From assembly GCA_020436865.1 (NCBI GenBank), contig JAGQXA010000951.1, positions 1-9,396 of the forward strand: a stretch of DNA of 9,396 nucleotides, read 5' to 3'. This document shows positions 5,024 to 9,396 of this stretch, in pieces. The notes beneath the pieces were generated by a model. It was given only the letters and a program-made list of their open reading frames with translations. It did not search any database and had not been told where the DNA came from. Position 1 is the stretch's first letter, and each line of letters begins with the position of its first letter. A program made the translations under genes and the position numbers. This DNA is from Saprospiraceae bacterium. Its GTDB lineage: Bacteria; Bacteroidota; Bacteroidia; Chitinophagales; Saprospiraceae.

Positions 5024-7396
5024 ATGAAAAACAAGTTACTCATTCTAATCCTGCTTTGCTCCTTCTTCTCCATCTCGCTAGCGGCCCAGGAAAGCACCCA
5101 AACGATCCGCGGACAGGTCATCGATCGCCAATCGGAAATGCCCCTGATCGGCGTAGCCGTCGAATGGGTCAACGACGGCGATCCGCGCGGCGCCACGACC
5201 GATCTCGACGGCTGGTTCAGCCTGGAGAATATTCCGGTCGGACGTCAGATCCTTCGCTTCAGTTATCTCGGCTACGAAAGTCTGACCCTTCCCAACGTCA
5301 TGATCACCGCCGGTAAGGAGGTCGTGCTCGAGATCACCCTGGCGGAGGCCGTGATCAACATCCAGGAAGTGGTCGTGCGGGCCACGACCGACAAAGACAA
5401 GGCCAACAACGAAATGGCCACGGTCAGCGCCCGTTCGTTCACCCTCGAAGAGGTGACCCGCTACTCCGGCGGACGCAACGACGTGAGCCGCCTGGCCGCC
5501 AACTTCGCCGGGGTGAACATCGCCGACGATAGCCGCAACGACATCGTCATTCGCGGCAATTCGCCCACAGGGGTGCTCTGGCGCCTGGAAGGCCTGCCCA
5601 TCCCCAACCCCAACCACTTCTCGACCATGGGCACCACCGGCGGCCCCGTCAGCGCCGTCAACACCAACCTTTTGCGCAATTCCGACTTCATGACCTCGGC
5701 CTTCCCCTCGGAATACGGCAATGCCCTGGCCGGGGTTTTCGACATCGGCTTCCGCAACGGCAACCGCGACCGGATGGAATTCACGGCGCAGCTGGCAGCG
5801 TTCAGCGGCCTCGAGTTCATGGCCGAAGGCCCCCTCAATCGCGCACATACGGGCTCCTTCCTCGTCAGCTACCGCCATTCCTTCACGGAACTGGCCGACG
5901 CGGCCGGACTCAACATCGGCACCACTGCCGTGCCGAAGTATAAAGACCTCTCCTTCAAGCTCGATCTGCCGCGCACCAAGCTGGGGCAATTCAGCCTCTT
6001 CGGCATCGGCGGTCTGAGCGATATCGAGTTCATCGGCTCCGAACTGGGCGAAGACGACTTCTTCGCCGATCCCGACGTCAACAGCCTCGTCCGTTCGCGA
6101 CTGGGCGTCTTCGGTGTGCAACACCGGCTCCTGATCGACGAGCAGACCTACCTGCGCACGACTGTCGGCGCCTCTACCTCGCAGAACACCTACGACGAAG
6201 ACCGGCTGGAAGACGAAGGCATCCCCTTCCGGCAAACGGAGGTCGACGATGTCAACAACCGCTATTCCGTACACAGCGTGCTGAACCGGAAATTCAGTCC
6301 GAAATTCACCCTGCGCACGGGTTTCCTGGCCGAGTGGTACCAACTCGACGCCTTTCTGCAGGACCGCACCAACGAAGTCGAATGGAACGTGATCCGCGAC
6401 TTCGAAGGCACCCTCGGCCTCTTTCAGGTGTACGGCCAGGGACAATGGCGCCTGAACGAGCGGTGGACGGTCAACGGCGGACTACACGCTCAGTACCTCG
6501 ACCTGAACGACTCCTGGGCGCTCGAACCTCGCCTGGCCGTCAATTACCATCTGTCGGCCGCCGGCGCCCTCAACCTGGGCTATGGCCTGCACAATCAGAT
6601 GCAACCCCTGCCCATGTACTTCCTGGAAACCCGATTGCCGGATGGCACGGACGTGCAAAGCAACCGCGAGCTCGAATTTACCCGCAGCCACCACTTCGTA
6701 CTGGGGTACGACCAAAAACTCGGCGCCAGTTGGCGACTGAAGACCGAAGCCTACTTCCAGCAGATCGAGAACGTACCGGTGGAAAGCGAGGCCGGAAGTT
6801 TCTCGATGCTCAACGTAGGCGCCGACTTTGTTTTCCCGGAGGAGTACTTCCTCGTCAACGCCGGCTCCGGCCAGAACTACGGCCTCGAGCTCACCGTCGA
6901 GAAGTTCTTCAGCAAGGGCTACTACGGGCTGCTGACCGGCTCCTTGTTCGAAAGCAAATACAAAGGCAGCGACGGGATCGAACGCAACACCGCCTTCAAC
7001 AACCGCTATACCCTCAACGTGCTGGCCGGCAAGGAATTCCAGTTCGGCGCCGCCAAACAGAACGCTTTTACCGTCGACCTCAAGATGACCACGGCCGGTG
7101 GGCGCTACTACACCCCGATCGACCTCGAAGCCTCCATGCTGGCCGGCGAGGAGGTGCTCGACGACACGGCCGCTTTCAGCGAGCAGTTCGACCCCTACTT
7201 CCGGCTCGACCTCAAGCTCGGCTATCGGCTCAACAGCAGCAAGCGCAAGTTTTCGCAGCAGTTTTACCTCGATTTCCAGAACATCACCAATCATCAGAAT
7301 ATCTTTACGAAGCGTTATAGTGAAGACCGCAACGAGATCTACAACGTGTATCAGATCGGATTTTTCCCGGACCTGCTTTACCGGGTGCAGTTCTAG
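5024..7396 (+). CDS. TonB-dependent outer-membrane receptor with N-terminal carboxypeptidase-regulatory-like domain
   Basis: This is a 790-residue outer-membrane receptor that would import a ligand using energy from TonB-ExbB-ExbD. Residues 1-21 are a signal peptide (basic MKNK, hydrophobic core, cleavage likely at SLAA-QE). Residues ~28-108 form a CarboxypepD_reg-like beta domain (IRGQVIDRQSEMPLIGVAV; DLDGWFSL; YLGYES) typical of Bacteroidota receptors. The plug follows at ~130-240, including DIVIRGNSPTGVLWRLEGLP and FPSEYGNALAGVFDIGFRNG. The rest is a beta-barrel with alternating aromatic and polar strands, ending in Phe (LLYRVQF), the outer-membrane insertion signal. It is shorter than SusC (~1000 residues), and no SusD-like lipoprotein follows, so it is not a typical polysaccharide-uptake pair. 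The ligand is unknown. ATG 5024 is preferred because the signal peptide starts there. The 111-bp gap before it holds no convincing promoter. The hydrolase begins 40 bp downstream. Confidence 0.9.
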   Translation: MKNKLLILILLCSFFSISLAAQESTQTIRGQVIDRQSEMPLIGVAVEWVNDGDPRGATTDLDGWFSLENIPVGRQILRFSYLGYESLTLPNVMITAGKEVVLEITLAEAVINIQEVVVRATTDKDKANNEMATVSARSFTLEEVTRYSGGRNDVSRLAANFAGVNIADDSRNDIVIRGNSPTGVLWRLEGLPIPNPNHFSTMGTTGGPVSAVNTNLLRNSDFMTSAFPSEYGNALAGVFDIGFRNGNRDRMEFTAQLAAFSGLEFMAEGPLNRAHTGSFLVSYRHSFTELADAAGLNIGTTAVPKYKDLSFKLDLPRTKLGQFSLFGIGGLSDIEFIGSELGEDDFFADPDVNSLVRSRLGVFGVQHRLLIDEQTYLRTTVGASTSQNTYDEDRLEDEGIPFRQTEVDDVNNRYSVHSVLNRKFSPKFTLRTGFLAEWYQLDAFLQDRTNEVEWNVIRDFEGTLGLFQVYGQGQWRLNERWTVNGGLHAQYLDLNDSWALEPRLAVNYHLSAAGALNLGYGLHNQMQPLPMYFLETRLPDGTDVQSNRELEFTRSHHFVLGYDQKLGASWRLKTEAYFQQIENVPVESEAGSFSMLNVGADFVFPEEYFLVNAGSGQNYGLELTVEKFFSKGYYGLLTGSLFESKYKGSDGIERNTAFNNRYTLNVLAGKEFQFGAAKQNAFTVDLKMTTAGGRYYTPIDLEASMLAGEEVLDDTAAFSEQFDPYFRLDLKLGYRLNSSKRKFSQQFYLDFQNITNHQNIFTKRYSEDRNEIYNVYQIGFFPDLLYRVQF

Positions 7397-7398
7397 GG

Positions 7399-7433
7399 GA
7401 GATGAAAGATGAAAGTAGAAAGTAGAAAGAGGG
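7399..7433 (+). repeat. Purine-rich heptamer array after the receptor gene
   Basis: Four 7-bp units, two GATGAAA (7401-7414) followed by two GTAGAAA (7415-7428), run from 4 bases after the receptor stop to just before the hydrolase start. Every unit contains GA or GAA at a fixed phase. The last part (AAAGAGGGA, 7426-7434) could also act as a purine-rich ribosome binding site 2-8 bases before the TTG at 7437. This is the same type of array as at 497-529, again touching a stop codon. Confidence 0.6.
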
Positions 7434-7436
7434 ACC

Positions 7437-8321
7437 TTGAAGCTACGCAAACGACATATCATCCTTTTACTACCGCTCGGCCTCATCGCCGCGATGCAAA
7501 TGGAATTTCTGGCCTTCCGGAAAAGCGATAGGAAACAGACGCAATACCTGCTCGAACGCGGGCAGGAAGCGCCTACCTTTCACACCTACGAGATCGACGG
7601 ACGAACCATCCACTACACGCATGTGGGCGATGAAGGCAAGCCGTTGCTGGTGCTGATACACGGCGCGCCGGGCTCGTCGAGCGCTTTTATGGACTACCTG
7701 GCCGATACCGTTCTGACGCAGTTCGTTCAGCTGATCGCAGTCGACCGCCCCGGTTACGGTTGGTCGGACTACGGGCGGGCCGAACGCTCGGTGCAGGCGC
7801 AGGCAGCACAACTGCAACCATTGCTCGTCAGGCATGAAGCGCCGCAAACCCTTTTGCTGGGCCACTCCTACGGCGGACCGGTCATTGCCCGCATGGCCAT
7901 GGACTATCCGGAGCAGGTGAACGGGCTGATCATCGTAGCGGGCTCGGTCGATCCGGAACTGGAGCCGCACGAATGGTGGCGGAAACCCGCCGACACCCCG
8001 CCGGTCCGGTGGATATTGCCCGGCTCGATGAAAGTGTGCAATCAGGAGATCTTGCCGCTGCGCGACGAACTGACCGAAATGTTGCCCTTGTGGGAAAAGG
8101 TGCGCTGCCCGGTGACCATTGTGCAGGGTGTGAAGGATAAACTGGTGCCTGCCGGCAATGCCGATTTTGCCGAGCAGGCCCTGGTCAACAGCGCGCGGGT
8201 GGAAAAGCATCTGTTGGAAGACGGCAACCATTTCATTCTCTGGACGCGACGTTCTGAAATACGGGAGATGATCCGAAATTTGGTTAACTTCAACGATCGG
8301 GCCCGCGAAGCGGCCGAATAA
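7437..8321 (+). CDS. Membrane-anchored alpha/beta-hydrolase, TTG start
   Basis: This 294-residue hydrolase has an alpha/beta fold. Residues 8-25 are a hydrophobic N-terminal anchor or signal after a basic start (KLRKRH), so the catalytic domain probably faces the periplasm or stays membrane-bound. Motifs: oxyanion-hole HGAPG at 75-79, nucleophile elbow GHSYGG with Ser144, acid Asp234 (GVKDKLVP) and His265 (EDGNHF), a complete Ser-Asp-His triad in the usual order. Residues ~171-220 are the variable lid, rich in Trp and Pro. The substrate (ester, lactone, lipid or epoxide-like) cannot be told. The only start that keeps the whole anchor is TTG 7437, preceded by a purine-rich SD-like stretch; an in-frame TAG at 7416 blocks further extension. 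The first in-frame ATG, at 7494, would lose most of the anchor. The kinase gene starts 19 bp after its stop, so the two are probably co-transcribed. Confidence 0.85.
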   Translation: MKLRKRHIILLLPLGLIAAMQMEFLAFRKSDRKQTQYLLERGQEAPTFHTYEIDGRTIHYTHVGDEGKPLLVLIHGAPGSSSAFMDYLADTVLTQFVQLIAVDRPGYGWSDYGRAERSVQAQAAQLQPLLVRHEAPQTLLLGHSYGGPVIARMAMDYPEQVNGLIIVAGSVDPELEPHEWWRKPADTPPVRWILPGSMKVCNQEILPLRDELTEMLPLWEKVRCPVTIVQGVKDKLVPAGNADFAEQALVNSARVEKHLLEDGNHFILWTRRSEIREMIRNLVNFNDRAREAAE

Positions 8322-8340
8322 CAGCAACGAACCACAGGTC

Positions 8341-9396
8341 ATGAATTTCTGGCGCAACCGCAGCGACATACTCGGCTTTGACGACCGGCTCTTCCGGTTG
8401 ATCGGGATTCCCCTGCTGGGTTTCCTCGTGCCCTTGCTTTTTTTCGGCGCCGGTTTACAGGACGGTCTCGTCGCCTATCTGCCGAAATGGCTGGAAGCGA
8501 CGATCTTCACCATCGCTTTTTGGGAAGGGAGCCGGTTCATCCTCATCCAGATGCGCCGGCGGTTTCCGCGGGAAGCGCAGGTGCGATGGCGCATCGCCGT
8601 GCAAACGATGCTGATCACCGTCTATGCGATCGGGGTCAACTTCGGATTGGGGTATCTGCTTTCGGAAGTGATCGTCATTTGCCAGTACCCGGAGGTGCGC
8701 AATACCACGATCATGATGGTGTCGACCATGACCATCACCTACCTGATCATGGGCATCTACGAGGCCGCCTACTTTTACCGGAAATGGATCAACGCGCTGG
8801 TCGACAAGGAGCGCTTCGAGCGCGAAGCCGCACAATCGCAACTGGAAGGTTTGCGCTCGCAGGTAAACCCGCATTTCCTTTTCAACAGCCTCAATACGCT
8901 GGTCTACATGATCAAAGGCGATCCCGACGGGGCCGTCAGTTTCGTGCAGCGCATGTCGAAGGTGTATCGCTACATTCTCGAGATCCGCGACCGCGAGCTG
9001 ATCTCGCTACAGGAGGAGCTCGACTTTCTCGACAACTACCTCTTCCTGCTCAAGCAGCGCTTCGAGGACAACCTGCAGGTATCGATCGAGTTGCCGGCAA
9101 ACGCGACCGACTACCAGATCCTGCCGCTTTCCCTGCAAATGCTGTTCGAGAACGCGATCAAGCACAACGTCATTTCCACCCGGCAACCCCTGCACATCCG
9201 GGTCTGGGTCGAAAATCAGAAGCTGATCGTCAAGAACAATCTCCAACCAAAGAGCCAGGCCGAACCGTCGACCCGCGTCGGCCTCGACAACATCCGGCAC
9301 CGCTATGCCTTTCTGACCCGGGAGGAAGTGGAGGTGCTGACGACCCAGCAATCGTTCATCGTGGCCATTCCGCTATTGTCCGTCAAGGCCCCGGCC
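8341..9396 (+). CDS. LytS/YehU-family sensor histidine kinase, 3' end cut by the window edge
   Basis: This is an inner-membrane sensor kinase; 352 residues are read and no stop appears before the window end. Four hydrophobic segments lie at ~21-39, 50-68, 86-113 and 122-145, followed by a charged helical linker. The His_kinase domain has NPHFLFNSL at 176-184 with the phospho-accepting His178, the N-box FENAIKHN (269-276, Asn271) and the G-box-like GLDNIRHRY (314-322), the compact ATPase layout of this family. The ending VAIPLL matches the last strand of homologues, so only a few residues should be missing. There is no PAS or GAF domain; sensing probably uses the membrane segments or an associated protein. 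A LytTR-type response regulator is expected just downstream, outside the window. ATG 8341 is preceded by an AGG in CACAGGTC, a modest RBS. The hydrolase upstream, 19 bp away, may share its transcript. Confidence 0.9.
   Translation, partial: MNFWRNRSDILGFDDRLFRLIGIPLLGFLVPLLFFGAGLQDGLVAYLPKWLEATIFTIAFWEGSRFILIQMRRRFPREAQVRWRIAVQTMLITVYAIGVNFGLGYLLSEVIVICQYPEVRNTTIMMVSTMTITYLIMGIYEAAYFYRKWINALVDKERFEREAAQSQLEGLRSQVNPHFLFNSLNTLVYMIKGDPDGAVSFVQRMSKVYRYILEIRDRELISLQEELDFLDNYLFLLKQRFEDNLQVSIELPANATDYQILPLSLQMLFENAIKHNVISTRQPLHIRVWVENQKLIVKNNLQPKSQAEPSTRVGLDNIRHRYAFLTREEVEVLTTQQSFIVAIPLLSVKAPA

Noticed and set aside
5078..6445. 455-codon open frame on the minus strand
   Set aside because: It is antisense to the TonB-dependent receptor, with Val/Glu/Gly-rich low-information composition and no recognisable motif.
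6334..7320. 328-codon plus-strand frame inside the receptor gene
   Set aside because: Arg/Pro/Gln-rich off-frame translation of the receptor barrel; no start signal or domain.

Overview
The window is ordinary chromosomal DNA from a GC-rich member of the Bacteroidota, probably near the Saprospiria/Lewinella group. Four things point there: a TonB-dependent receptor with an N-terminal carboxypeptidase-regulatory-like domain, an M43 (cytophagalysin/pappalysin-like) metalloprotease, a LytS/YehU-type histidine kinase, and start codons that mostly lack a clear Shine-Dalgarno sequence. The exact taxon is inference. All supported genes lie on the + strand. The long minus-strand reading frames are antisense shadows of GC-rich genes.

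Layout. (1) 1-498 is the 3' two thirds of fabG (3-oxoacyl-ACP reductase). (2) 564-1820 is a secreted, probably lipid-anchored M43-type zinc protease whose C-terminal sheet-rich region stops abruptly, so it looks truncated. (3) 1892-2902 is a one-domain HTH regulator with a long uncharacterised C-terminal region. (4) A 212-bp gap follows, holding a possible small ORF (2988-3143) and a three-armed inverted repeat (TTCCCG/CGGGAA/TTCCCG). (5) 3115-4233 is an extended SDR (NAD-dependent epimerase/dehydratase family), followed by (6) 4112-4912, a classical SDR resembling 3-ketodihydrosphingosine reductases. The two overlap by 122 bp as written. A -1 shift at an A5-G run (4105-4110) would turn this into a normal ATGA overlap. 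(7) 5024-7396 is a TonB-dependent outer-membrane receptor. (8) 7437-8321 is an alpha/beta hydrolase with a membrane anchor and a TTG start. (9) 8341 to the window end is a four-TM LytS-family histidine kinase, nearly complete and open at the 3' edge.

How the genes may work together. The extended and classical SDRs appear translationally coupled and probably act on one pathway, possibly lipid or sphingoid-base reduction. The HTH gene upstream may regulate them. The hydrolase and kinase are 19 bp apart and probably co-transcribed. The receptor may be part of the same run, since only 40 bp separates it from the hydrolase. It has no SusD partner here.

Most worth a second look are the SDR/SDR frame problem (indel or programmed frameshift), the two purine-rich heptamer arrays placed directly after stop codons (497-524 and 7399-7433), the three-armed inverted repeat before the extended SDR, and the shortened protease. 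I saw no tRNA, rRNA, CRISPR array, insertion sequence or clear defence system.
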